Origin: Candidatus Melainabacteria bacterium
Lineage (GTDB): Bacteria > Cyanobacteriota > Vampirovibrionia > 2-02-FULL-35-15
Length of the DNA: 58,522 nt
Assembly: GCA_016193285.1 (NCBI GenBank)
Contig: JACPSL010000025.1
Span: 1-58,522, forward strand
Direction of reading: 5' to 3'
The notes below the pieces were generated by a model. The model saw only the letters and a list, made by a program, of their open reading frames with translations. It was not told the DNA's origin and made no database searches. Position numbers and translations under genes: made by a program. Below, piece by piece: positions 9,443 through 16,903 of the stretch (position 1 is its first letter; every line of letters starts with the position of its first letter).

Positions 9443-10153
9443 TTAGTGATTTTCCTTTTCATAAGCTTCTTTTAAATCCTGATGATCAATTAATCCTTTT
9501 AAAAGAGATACACAGACAACTTCATTTCTTGGATTAACTTTTTTAGCTGCACTGTTTATACCTAATTTATCATAAATAGAATAAAGATGGTATTGTATAG
9601 TTTTGTTACTCATGTAAAGTTTTTCAGCTATCCAATCATTTGTTTTCCCTATTGACACTGCTGTTAGGATCTTATGTTGAATTTCAGTTAACTGTGTACT
9701 TCTTTTATTAGAGTTTAATTTCCAAACAACTTGTTGTACATCAGGATGCAACCATACTTCACCAGAATAAACTTGTTTAATAGCCTGAGTAAATTGTTCT
9801 TGGGTTGCAGTTTTTAATACATATGCAAATGCTCTATCTACAGGAACTGTTTGTCTGATTTTTCTAACATAGACTTCATCACCATAGTTTGAATAAATTA
9901 CTACTCCAGTTTGTGGCAAGCTTTGGACAATTTTTTGTGTAGCTTCAATACCATCCAAGTCAGGCATTGCAATATCCATAATTACAAGTGCAGGTTTATT
10001 TTTTAAACTAAGTTCTATAGCTCTGGAACCTGTTTCAGCTTCTAATACATTACAAGAAGGAAAATTTTCTTCTAAGATTCTTCTGCTAAATGATCTAATT
10101 GGCGGATGATCATCAACTACTACAAATGTATCTTTAGTTTGTAAATCATTCAT
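9443..10153 (-). CDS. NarL/LuxR-type response regulator
   Basis: The 236-aa product has an N-terminal receiver domain with the acidic pair DD at 14-15, the phospho-acceptor Asp at 60 ('LVIMDIAMPDLDG') and the conserved Lys in 'YVLKTAT'. It ends in a LuxR-type helix-turn-helix ('LTEIQHKILTAVSIGKTNDWIAEKLYMSNKTIQYHLYSIYDKLGI'). The HTH differs from consensus in starting LTEIQ instead of LTxRE. No histidine kinase is adjacent. It is the first gene of the regulator-BamE-like-CHAT operon and has a good Shine-Dalgarno (TTAGGATATTA) before the ATG. It may control its own operon or the adjacent surface protein gene. Confidence 0.88.
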   Translation of the reverse strand: MNDLQTKDTFVVVDDHPPIRSFSRRILEENFPSCNVLEAETGSRAIELSLKNKPALVIMDIAMPDLDGIEATQKIVQSLPQTGVVIYSNYGDEVYVRKIRQTVPVDRAFAYVLKTATQEQFTQAIKQVYSGEVWLHPDVQQVVWKLNSNKRSTQLTEIQHKILTAVSIGKTNDWIAEKLYMSNKTIQYHLYSIYDKLGINSAAKKVNPRNEVVCVSLLKGLIDHQDLKEAYEKENH

Positions 10154-10248
10154 ATTAATATCCTAATACAAAACTATTAGTTATACTGGTTTGAGCCTAG
10201 AAACTACTACTAGCAAAAATCCTAGTATTTTTCATAACAAACAAAAAC

Positions 10249-10284
10249 AAAAAAGCCCCTTTATTTTTTAAAGAGGCTTTTTAA
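10249..10284 (-). terminator. Bidirectional rho-independent terminator
   Basis: AAAAAGCCCCTTT and AAAGAGGCTTTTT pair around a T-rich loop, with A and T runs on both sides. It lies 32 bases past the stop of the Pro/Gly-rich gene, so it ends that minus-strand transcript and separates it from the response regulator operon. Confidence 0.75.
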
Positions 10285-10315
10285 CTTTTTATGTTTTTAC
10301 CCGCAAAAGGCTAAG

Positions 10316-10626
10316 TTAGTAGCCAGAAGGAGGAACAAATACAGGCTCCGGAGGTGGAACAAATACAGGAGGTGGAACAAATACAGGCTCCGGAGGTGGA
10401 ACAAATACAGGAGGTGGTGCCTCTGGAGGAGGAGCAACATATCCACCTGGAGGTGGTGTACCACCAGTTGGTGGTGGCATTCCGCCTGTTGTAGCACCTT
10501 CAGTGAATCCGCCTGGTGGTGGCATTCCGCCTGTTGTTGTTGTACCTCCAGTGAATCCGCCTGGTGGTGGCATTCCGCCTGTTGTTGTTGTACCTCCAGT
10601 GAATCCGCCTGGTGGTGGCATTCCGC
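10316..10626 (-). pseudogene. Displaced C-terminal tail of the Pro/Gly-rich surface protein
   Basis: Past the 7-bp duplication at about 10626-10632 the original reading frame of the large gene is continued here: two further copies of the GMPPPGGFTGGTTTTG repeat. After those comes a proline-rich tail of 'PPPVFVPPPEPVFVPP' units ending in SGY and a stop. Without the extra 7 bases the whole gene (10316-13085) would read as one 920-codon frame. The tail looks like a cell-wall or envelope spanning segment. As sequenced it is not translated in frame. Confidence 0.7.
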
Positions 10627-13085
10627 ATTCCGCCTGTTGTTGTTGTACCTCCAGTGAATCCGCCTGGTGGTGGCATTCCGCCTGTTGTTGTTGTACCTCC
10701 AGTGAATCCGCCTGGTGGTGGCATTCCGCCTGTTGTTGTACCTTCAGTGAATCCACCTGGACCACTTGTGCCACCTGCTGTTGTACCCATACCAGAAAAT
10801 GGACTACCATTAGATCCACCAGTAAATATTCCAAAATCAAACCCACCAGGGAATGCCCCATCTGTTGCGCCGCCACCAGGGAATGTTCCACCTGTTGCGC
10901 CGCCACCAGGGAATCCGCTTGATGGGCCACCTGTAGAAGTTGGTGGTGTAAATGAACCTATTACATCTCCTAACCCAACTGTTGCAGGACTAGCTGTAAA
11001 CTGACCAGTGTCAAACGATGCCATTGCTAAGTCAAATATTCCTTGTGGAAGAAATGAAGGTGGACCTTGCATGCCACCACCTGATGAAGGAGTTCCTTGA
11101 TTAAATGCACCAGCAAGATACACTGCTGCTCCTTCGAAATATTGCGTGGCATTACTTCCAAGACTGCTAAATGCATCAGCCAATTTACTTGCATGTTGCA
11201 TAGGATCAAAAAATTGTATAGAGCCGGTTGGTGGGGGTAATGTATCTCCTTGCCTACCAGTATTTAAGGCAAATACATTTCCTTGAACTTGCTCAATACC
11301 CATTGAACCAAAAATTCCAAAGCTTCCTTGATTAAAGTTTTGAGCAATTGTTGGTGGCATAAAAGATGCTGTGAACTCTCCATTTTGCCCTTCAGTAGGA
11401 GGCACAAAGCCAGATGGATACTGGAATTGCCTATCACTCGATTGAAGCTGTGCTGTACCTGCAATATTAGGAGGCATAAAGGCACCAGGATATGCAAAAA
11501 GCTCGAATCCTTCTTGTGATTCAAAATCTCCTTCTAGAAAACTACCAGGAGCTGCTTCAAAAGTAAAAGCTTGCCCTTGAAATGCAAGTCCCATTGCTTG
11601 TTCTGCTAGTCCTGTAAGATTTGCTTGTATACCTGGAGGAATAGGAATCTTGTTGAATTGTGATGCATTAAATGTTCCTAGCTCTCCTTGTTTTGCAAGA
11701 TTTACTAACTCACCAAAATTTTGTAATGCTTCTTGTCTAAAAACTGCTGGTGGAAAGCTCCCGCTTTTCAATGCTGCTACTAGAGTTTCTTCACTTGTAG
11801 CTTCTATAGAACCAGGTATAACACCAGCTTCTATATAAGCCAAAGCTTGAATCTCTGGAGGAGGAGGAGGAACACCCTCTCCTAATTCTCCTTCGTTAAA
11901 AAATCCAGTCGCATAAGTATTAAAAGGAATATTACTTATTCCTTGTTCCGCAATTTGAGTTGGATCTTCTCCAACTATTTCAGGTGCTTTCCATGCAACT
12001 TCTGATGCAATTTCTGCGATTTGTTCAGGATTATTTAGGACAGATGCAAGATCATCAACTATTCCTCCATATATTTCAGTTGAATGTACTGCACATGCAG
12101 TTTCTACTGATTGTAAGGCTTCGTCAACAGTTTCTGCATTTTCAGTTGCTGGTTCTACTTGTGCAACAATTGTATCGTATGTATCTTGAAGAGGTATCTC
12201 AGCCTTTGGTGCTGCATCTTCAAGTTCACCAACTGTTGCAGTAGCAATATTTACTGCTGCAGTTGTTGCAGCATCCACTACATTATTAATTACATTGTTT
12301 GCAGTTGCATCTTCAGTAAATGCAATTGCTGATAATGTAACTTCTTCTGTTCCAGTAGAAGTTGGAGCTTCGATCTGTGCCTTTATTACTGGATTTTCAA
12401 CTTCTTCTGCAACACTATCAGGTATTTCAGATATAAGTTGATAATAAAGAACAGGATTACCATTTTCATCTAGTGCTTCTGTTCCAGGAACCTCTACTGT
12501 TGCAACATCCTCTATTGGCTCATGATTTATGTCATACAATGCAACTTCAGCATCAGGTATTTCACTAGCTGTTGTTTCTTCTGTTATTGGCTCTCCACTT
12601 GCAACAGCTTCTTGATGTCTTAAAATCCTTGCCTTTACTTCACCAGTTGTATCTGGAATAGGAACTTTTGCTCTTCCTATTATTAAGGTAGGTGGGTTTA
12701 ATACTACTTGACCTTTTAATTTTTTCTTTCCACTTGTTGCAGTAATTTGATAAGTACCTTTTGGAAGTAAGTTAGCTGGGCCAAGAGTACTTAAGTCAAT
12801 TTCAAGGGCACCATCATCATTTAATGTTCCTTGTATTTTAATTGGCTTACCATTTCGTAATGTTTTTGGAGCAGGCTTAATTGTAATTGTGTTACTAAGT
12901 CTGCTTGCATTTAAAATATGTAACTTATTCTTGGATGGATCAATAACACTTAAGTCCATTGTTGATTTTTCAAGTGTTAGTGTTGTAGATCTTGCACCAG
13001 CATAAGCTACTTGGAAATTTTGTCCGGTTAACAAAACTGAAAACAAAATTGATAAAAATATACGAATGCGTTTATTCTTTAACAT
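10500..13085 (-). CDS. Large exported Pro/Gly-rich repeat protein (frameshifted near its C-terminus)
   Basis: The 861-aa frame begins with a signal peptide (MLKNKRIRIFLSILFSVLL to AYA), and a strong AGAGGTGA ribosome site precedes the ATG. Residues 31-160 are beta-rich ('GKPIKIQGTLNDDGALEIDLS'). The next 300 are Ala/Glu/Val-rich with an acidic bias. The region from about 480 is Gly/Pro/Phe-rich with 'PGGFxGG' motifs, ending in 16-residue repeats of the type GMPPPGGFTGGTTTTG. After two full repeats the frame shifts: a 7-bp tandem duplication sends translation into an Arg/Asn-rich ending (NATTRRIHWRYNNN) that is a frame artefact. It is likely a secreted or surface structural protein. I recognise no known family. 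Confidence 0.72.
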   Translation of the reverse strand: MLKNKRIRIFLSILFSVLLTGQNFQVAYAGARSTTLTLEKSTMDLSVIDPSKNKLHILNASRLSNTITIKPAPKTLRNGKPIKIQGTLNDDGALEIDLSTLGPANLLPKGTYQITATSGKKKLKGQVVLNPPTLIIGRAKVPIPDTTGEVKARILRHQEAVASGEPITEETTASEIPDAEVALYDINHEPIEDVATVEVPGTEALDENGNPVLYYQLISEIPDSVAEEVENPVIKAQIEAPTSTGTEEVTLSAIAFTEDATANNVINNVVDAATTAAVNIATATVGELEDAAPKAEIPLQDTYDTIVAQVEPATENAETVDEALQSVETACAVHSTEIYGGIVDDLASVLNNPEQIAEIASEVAWKAPEIVGEDPTQIAEQGISNIPFNTYATGFFNEGELGEGVPPPPPEIQALAYIEAGVIPGSIEATSEETLVAALKSGSFPPAVFRQEALQNFGELVNLAKQGELGTFNASQFNKIPIPPGIQANLTGLAEQAMGLAFQGQAFTFEAAPGSFLEGDFESQEGFELFAYPGAFMPPNIAGTAQLQSSDRQFQYPSGFVPPTEGQNGEFTASFMPPTIAQNFNQGSFGIFGSMGIEQVQGNVFALNTGRQGDTLPPPTGSIQFFDPMQHASKLADAFSSLGSNATQYFEGAAVYLAGAFNQGTPSSGGGMQGPPSFLPQGIFDLAMASFDTGQFTASPATVGLGDVIGSFTPPTSTGGPSSGFPGGGATGGTFPGGGATDGAFPGGFDFGIFTGGSNGSPFSGMGTTAGGTSGPGGFTEGTTTGGMPPPGGFTGGTTTTGGMPPPGGFTGGTTTTGGMRNATTRRIHWRYNNNRRNATTRRIHWRYNNNRRNATTRRIH
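10515..10766 (-). repeat. 48-bp tandem repeats with one 55-bp unit
   Basis: Five near-identical units start at 10515, 10563, 10611, 10666 and 10714. Four spacings are 48, 48, 55 and 48 bases; the odd one contains ATTCCGC twice in a row. A degenerate unit flanks the array near 10470. Each 48-bp unit encodes 16 residues (GMPPPGGFTGGTTTTG), so the array is coding, and only the 55-bp unit breaks the frame. Confidence 0.92.
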
Positions 13086-13538
13086 ATTTCACCTCTTAAG
13101 ATTTTTTAACCCAAAGAAAATATTCGATACAGTGACTAAAGTTCCCTGAAGTAGAATTTTTGGACCATAGCTTGCCCTAGATTTTTATAAAATTTTCGAT
13201 TAGCATTTTTTTGTTGAATTGTTAAAAATTCACGGATTTAGATGTTTTTGAGGGTTTACCAGGGGTTAATTTTTAATTTTTGTTAGTGCTGCCACTTGCT
13301 TGTAGATAAAGAAAGAGCTTCAAGTAGGACAGCTCCTAAGATTTAAATTAATAAAAATGTTGAATTTTTCACTGATAAGAAAAATTTAATAAAAGATTTT
13401 ATTTTTTCATTACTTTCTATTAACCATTGACAGGCTTAATGTAGCTCATACAGCAAGTAAGGAAAATAACTTATTTGCAAAAAAAAAGTGGAGAGCTAGC
13501 AAAGCTAGACACTACAAAAATAAGGAGGCAAGAAAACC
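13086..13538. other. 453-base divergent intergenic region
   Basis: This is the control region between the Pro/Gly-rich gene (minus) and the small-protein cluster (plus). It is AT-rich and has no frame I can support. On the plus strand TTGACA at 13427-13432 is followed 16 bases later by TACAGC, a weak -10. A strong Shine-Dalgarno (AAGGAGG) lies at about 13521-13527 before the ATG at 13539. No tRNA or known RNA element is recognised. Confidence 0.5.
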
Positions 13539-13910
13539 ATGAGTACAATACCAAGACCATTACCAACAGGATCAAATACCAGTGAAAATCCAACACAACG
13601 TTTATCTGAAATCAGAAGTAAGATTTTCTCTGCAGAAACGAGATTGCAAGATTTAGAAGCACTTTACTCAGCAACTCTCTTGGAGCAACCATTACTACCG
13701 GGCAACGGAGTTACTATAGATGGTGAAGATTGGTTCGGTGTCGCCATCAGGATAGGTGTTGGCAACGATCTAAATAGAGTCAGAGATGAATTGGGCAAAA
13801 CACAAGAATATCTAGGCATCTTAAGAACTCAAGAAAACTTGTGGGTCACCGCATTATCAGAAAACAAGAAACTAGAAAAAGAAACTCAAAAAGCTGTAGA
13901 AAAAGCATAA
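13539..13910 (+). CDS. Small helical protein of unknown function (123 aa)
   Basis: I do not recognise this protein. It has no signal peptide, a Ser/Thr/Pro-rich first 18 residues, a helix-forming segment (RLSEIRSKIFSAETRLQDLEAL), a short loop containing 'GEDWFGVAIRIG', and a long C-terminal charged helix. Its C-terminal 'QENLWVTALSENKKLEKE' resembles 'REEFWMTVLKGEKDSMKK' in the next gene, suggesting that the two are distantly related. A consensus ribosome site (AAGGAGG) is present and a strong terminator follows, so it is a single-gene transcript. Small helical proteins of this kind include secreted substrates, but nothing here proves export. Confidence 0.7.
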   Translation: MSTIPRPLPTGSNTSENPTQRLSEIRSKIFSAETRLQDLEALYSATLLEQPLLPGNGVTIDGEDWFGVAIRIGVGNDLNRVRDELGKTQEYLGILRTQENLWVTALSENKKLEKETQKAVEKA

Positions 13911-13936
13911 ATAATATTTCACCAGCTTGTAAAAAG

Positions 13937-13980
13937 AAAACTGCACATACTTTCAAAGGTATGTGCAGTTTTTTGTTTTG
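13937..13980 (+). terminator. Strong rho-independent terminator
   Basis: AAAACTGCACATAC (13937-13950) pairs perfectly with GTATGTGCAGTTTT (13959-13972) around an 8-base loop and is followed by TTGTTTTG. It ends the 123-aa gene's transcript 26 bases after the stop. Confidence 0.9.
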
Positions 13981-14065
13981 CATAAGGAGAAAAATAGTAA
14001 GTTCATCTTTTATAAATTTTATTTTTTATAACTTTCTTTTAACAATCATATGAGTTAATACTATT

Positions 14066-14083
14066 GTTCGTTATACAACGAAC
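14066..14083. promoter_or_regulatory. Inverted repeat GTTCGTT-ATAC-AACGAAC upstream of the 89-aa gene
   Basis: Seven-base arms are separated by 4 bases, 37 bases upstream of the ATG at 14120. The arms are GC-richer than their surroundings. The size and symmetry fit a dimeric repressor or activator operator; no cognate regulator is identified. Confidence 0.45.
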
Positions 14084-14119
14084 GTGAGAAATCTTTAGAG
14101 TTAAGTGGAGGATAAATAT

Positions 14120-14389
14120 ATGGCTACTACAATAAGTTATATAAACCCAGTAGCAGAAGTTGCAAGTGCACAAGAGGGTATTTCACAAGCATTCCAAGAT
14201 AACAGTTTTGCTGAACAATTAAGCCGGTTAGCAATTATGGGTTATGGCGATCCAAACGTAGCAAGACATTTACTAGGAATTGCAAGATCAATGGTTGGGA
14301 ATGAATACCAACGAGAAGAATTCTGGATGACTGTACTTAAAGGGGAAAAAGACAGCATGAAAAAAGGCTGGGAATTAATGAAAGATTAG
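14120..14389 (+). CDS. Small helical protein of unknown function (89 aa)
   Basis: The family is unrecognised. The start is placed at the ATG at 14120 because GTGGAGG at 14105-14111 is the ribosome site, 8 bases upstream, rather than a GTG start. The protein is mostly helical, with 'QAFQDNSFAEQLSRLAIMGYGDPNVARHLLGIARSM' followed by 'YQREEFWMTVLKGEKDSMKKGWELM'. The latter segment resembles the end of the neighbouring 123-aa protein (W, T, L and the Lys-rich helix align). It has no signal peptide and no cysteine. It is followed after 11 bases by the glycine-zipper gene, so the two form a bicistronic unit separate from the upstream terminated gene. Confidence 0.68.
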   Translation: MATTISYINPVAEVASAQEGISQAFQDNSFAEQLSRLAIMGYGDPNVARHLLGIARSMVGNEYQREEFWMTVLKGEKDSMKKGWELMKD

Positions 14390-14400
14390 GAGTACTAAAG

Positions 14401-14862
14401 ATGTATATTGCAAATCCAATAAATCTTACAGCAATGTATGTAGAGAATGACTCTAACAGAAATATGCACAGAGGTTTGCTTAATGCAAATTTTCAAGACT
14501 ATATGGATTCATTAAAACAAGGCGGCCAGCTTCAAACGAGTGCAGGGAGATTAAGACAAAAAGTCTCTGCTCTAGCATCAAGTCTTGGACTAGCAGCTGG
14601 AGTATTTGGCGGACCTATGGGGTTGTCATTAGGTTACGCGGTAGGAAATGCTGTAGGTAAATATGTAGGCAACGTACTAAGCAATAGGATTTATGGCCAA
14701 GCAATGGCAGATATGAATGATATTGCTCATGAAGCAAGAGTCAGACATACTCAGTTAGCAGCTTCTGTAGCTTTTATAGATCAAATTGATGGTGCACTTG
14801 ATACCTTACGTCAAAATGAAAATAAACGTAAGAAAGATGATCTGGGAGCAATGTCAGTCTAA
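14401..14862 (+). CDS. Small protein with glycine-zipper membrane segment (153 aa)
   Basis: No known family is recognised. The N-terminal 50 residues are polar. Residues of about 55-100 (ASSLGLAAGVFGGPMGLSLG, then YAVGNAVGKYVGN) form a glycine-zipper-like hydrophobic stretch, common in proteins that insert in or cross membranes. A charged helix follows to the C-terminus (RQNENKRKKDD). A TAGGAG ribosome site precedes the ATG. Tight coupling with the 89-aa gene suggests that they act together; a membrane partner or pore-like role is possible but unproven. Confidence 0.68.
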   Translation: MYIANPINLTAMYVENDSNRNMHRGLLNANFQDYMDSLKQGGQLQTSAGRLRQKVSALASSLGLAAGVFGGPMGLSLGYAVGNAVGKYVGNVLSNRIYGQAMADMNDIAHEARVRHTQLAASVAFIDQIDGALDTLRQNENKRKKDDLGAMSV

Positions 14863-14930
14863 ATCTTAATAATTTAAGCTATCAACTTTTTATAGCTACA
14901 TCCTTTATATAATCGTACAGATATGGTGTA

Positions 14931-14949
14931 TGGTTAAATTAAGGTTAAA
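14931..14949 (-). promoter_or_regulatory. Pho-box-like direct repeat
   Basis: On the minus strand this reads TTTAACCT, a 3-base spacer, then TTTAACCA. That fits the cyanobacterial Pho box, 8-bp direct repeats of YTTAAYYW spaced by 3 bp and bound by the SphR/PhoB-type regulator. TATACT (14950-14955) adjoins it on the plus strand as a possible -10. It sits upstream of the 84-aa gene and within 600 bases of a PstS-domain gene. The orientation is opposite to the usual one, and the sequence is AT-rich, so chance is possible. Confidence 0.4.
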
Positions 14950-15007
14950 TATACTATAGAGTCGGAGTTACTCTGACTAAGACTAAAAAGAGAAAGAGGA
15001 TAAAGCT

Positions 15008-15262
15008 ATGTCAGTTGAAAAACCAAGCAATTTTAATAATATAGAAATTGGAAAACCATCTCCAGTTAAACAATCTAAAAGTCCAGGAGAGATTAAACCA
15101 GCTCCAATTGTGCCAGATACAGACCAGTTTCAATCTCAAGGTATTAAAAATTTAAAAGCTGCGGTAGCAAGTTGGCCAATATCACCAAAAGCTCAAGAAC
15201 TATTATTAAGCCTTGTGCTAAATGAACATAAAACTGGCCCAGATGAAGTTGCTAAAGCATAA
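15008..15262 (+). CDS. Small protein of unknown function (84 aa)
   Basis: Unrecognised. The first half is polar, Ser/Pro/Lys-rich and probably disordered ('KPSPVKQSKSPGEIKPAP'); the second half is one or two helices ('IKNLKAAVASWPISPKAQELLLSLVL'). No signal peptide or membrane segment is present. An AGAGGA ribosome site precedes the ATG. A disordered N-terminus ahead of a helical body is common in secretion substrates and chaperone partners, but I cannot assign a role. It is the first gene after the Pho-box-like site. Confidence 0.6.
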   Translation: MSVEKPSNFNNIEIGKPSPVKQSKSPGEIKPAPIVPDTDQFQSQGIKNLKAAVASWPISPKAQELLLSLVLNEHKTGPDEVAKA

Positions 15263-15277
15263 GGGATTTCTTAAACA

Positions 15278-15463
15278 GTGATTTCCATTTCCAGAAAAGT
15301 AGTAGAAGAATTTTATGAAAAAGAATGGCAAGAAATGATTTCAGAAGCTTGTCGTAAATTTCTAATTGAACTTACATGTAAAGAATATCGTTTAAATGAA
15401 ATGCCAAAACTTTCTTTTACAAAAGAAAAAGAATTAAGACCAAATGCTTTAGGTAAAATTTAA
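15278..15463 (+). CDS. Possible small protein, GTG start (61 aa)
   Basis: A 61-codon frame begins with GTG 15 bases after the 84-aa gene and ends 40 bases before the sigma/PstS fusion. The composition is protein-like (EEFYEKEWQEMISEACRKF, then a basic tail) and predicts one amphipathic helix. There is no clear ribosome site, and no family is recognised. It may be translated through coupling with the upstream gene. Confidence 0.45.
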   Translation: MISISRKVVEEFYEKEWQEMISEACRKFLIELTCKEYRLNEMPKLSFTKEKELRPNALGKI

Positions 15464-15503
15464 CTCTAGCACTCAAGCTCTTTTTGCTAAAATATAACCT
15501 AAC

Positions 15504-16898
15504 ATGAATGATGTCAGGCCTTTTGATGTGTTAAATGAAAAAGCTTTAGAGATTATTTTAAACTTTAAAGAAGATAGAAATAGCAAAAAGCTTGACAAAA
15601 CCTTACAAGCTGAGCTATTAAAATTAAAAGATGATATAAAAAAGATAATTACCTTACTTCCAAAAGAAGAACAAGATATTTTGGATTTAAGGTTTTTTCA
15701 AAATTTGTCAGTTGACGAGATTGCTAAAAAGATTGACAAACCAAGAGATGAAGTGTCAAAAAATCTTTTAGAAGGAATAAACTCAATTAAAGAAAATCTT
15801 AAAACAAGTGTGTCTACCATGAACAAAAGTCAAAGTGTTAAAGATATAGCTAAAACCATTACGGTTAAAAATAAAAACATCGTCTTTCCACCAAAACCCA
15901 AGGTACTAAGAAGATCTTCTTTTACAGCTAGTTTATTTAGCTTGTTATTTTGGCTTATAATTTTTTGTAGTTTTTACTTTTTAACACAAAAATATTTTTT
16001 ACTTAAGTTGCCTACTATAAATCAAATATATGGCAATGTAAGCAATGTTGTAAGTAGCTTAAAGATAAATGAAAAATCAGATAAGGTAAAGCCAAGTAAG
16101 GGTTATATAAAAATCTCTGGCTCATCAAGTTTACTTCCATTATCACAAAGGTGGAAGAACTCTTTTAGTACTGAATATCCACAATACAACGTCAAATTAG
16201 TTGCTTCAGATTCTGATCAAGGAATAAAAAATTTAATTGACAGCAAAGTAGATATAGCAAATTCAAGTAGACCTATATCATTCCTAGAAAAGAAAAAAGC
16301 AGCTGAGAAAGGGTTGGAACTAATAGAAGAGAGGGTAGCTCTTGATGCACTTATTATTATTGTAAATAAGAAGAATTCTCTTAATGAAATTAGTTTAGAT
16401 GGTTTAGAAGGAATATTTAGCAATAAAATTAAAAACTGGCAAGAGTTAGTTTCTTATAACAAACCAGTTATAGTAGTCATTAGAGAAGAAGGAAGTGGGA
16501 CTAATGAATTTGTTAAAGACAGAATTTTACAAGGGACAAAATTTCCTTCTTTATTTTTACGATTAAAATCTAATCAAGAAATAATAAAATTTGTATCTGA
16601 GAATGAAGCTGCTATTAGCTTTGTAAACTCTACTAATTATCCATGGGAAAATAATAATATTAAATTTCTTAAAGTAAACAATTATGATAATTCTCTTAGT
16701 GTTTCACCATTTGATAATAAAAAGTTAGATGAACAAGCAATTAGATATGGTGATTATCCACTTGCACATTATTTGTATTTAGTTGTACAAACTAATGCTT
16801 CTCGTAAAGTAAAAGATTTTACTGAGTGGGTACTTGAGCCAAAAGGACAAGAAGTTGTTGAACACTCAGGCTTACTACCTGTAGTTACTGAAGACTAA
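15504..16898 (+). CDS. Sigma-region-4 HTH / transmembrane / PstS-like phosphate-binding fusion
   Basis: The 464-aa product joins three parts. Residues of about 50-98 (LLPKEEQDILDLRFFQNLSV, DEIAKKI, EVSKNLLEGINSIKENL) match sigma-70 region 4, the -35-binding helix-turn-helix. Residues 141-165 form one membrane helix (SLFSLLFWLIIFCSFYFL). Residues 200-464 match periplasmic phosphate-binding proteins of the PstS family: 'ISGSSSLLPLSQRW', 'DSDQGIKNL', 'DIANSSRPIS' and 'REEGSGTNEFV', the last being the phosphate-loop signature. The topology predicts a cytoplasmic DNA-binding end and an external phosphate-sensing end in one chain. No sigma region 2 is visible, so it is not a complete sigma factor. 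The nearest regulatory site upstream is the Pho-box-like repeat. Confidence 0.8.
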   Translation: MNDVRPFDVLNEKALEIILNFKEDRNSKKLDKTLQAELLKLKDDIKKIITLLPKEEQDILDLRFFQNLSVDEIAKKIDKPRDEVSKNLLEGINSIKENLKTSVSTMNKSQSVKDIAKTITVKNKNIVFPPKPKVLRRSSFTASLFSLLFWLIIFCSFYFLTQKYFLLKLPTINQIYGNVSNVVSSLKINEKSDKVKPSKGYIKISGSSSLLPLSQRWKNSFSTEYPQYNVKLVASDSDQGIKNLIDSKVDIANSSRPISFLEKKKAAEKGLELIEERVALDALIIIVNKKNSLNEISLDGLEGIFSNKIKNWQELVSYNKPVIVVIREEGSGTNEFVKDRILQGTKFPSLFLRLKSNQEIIKFVSENEAAISFVNSTNYPWENNNIKFLKVNNYDNSLSVSPFDNKKLDEQAIRYGDYPLAHYLYLVVQTNASRKVKDFTEWVLEPKGQEVVEHSGLLPVVTED

Positions 16899-16903
16899 AA
16901 AAG

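Noticed and set aside
10515-10766. Regular 48-bp repeats as a CRISPR array
   Set aside because: The units are contiguous without spacers, in coding frame, and translate to a 16-residue Gly/Pro/Thr repeat. No cas gene is nearby.
10503-11004. Plus-strand Pro-rich frames antisense to the surface protein
   Set aside because: They are mirror frames created by the repeat. Signal peptide, ribosome site, length and terminator all support the minus strand.
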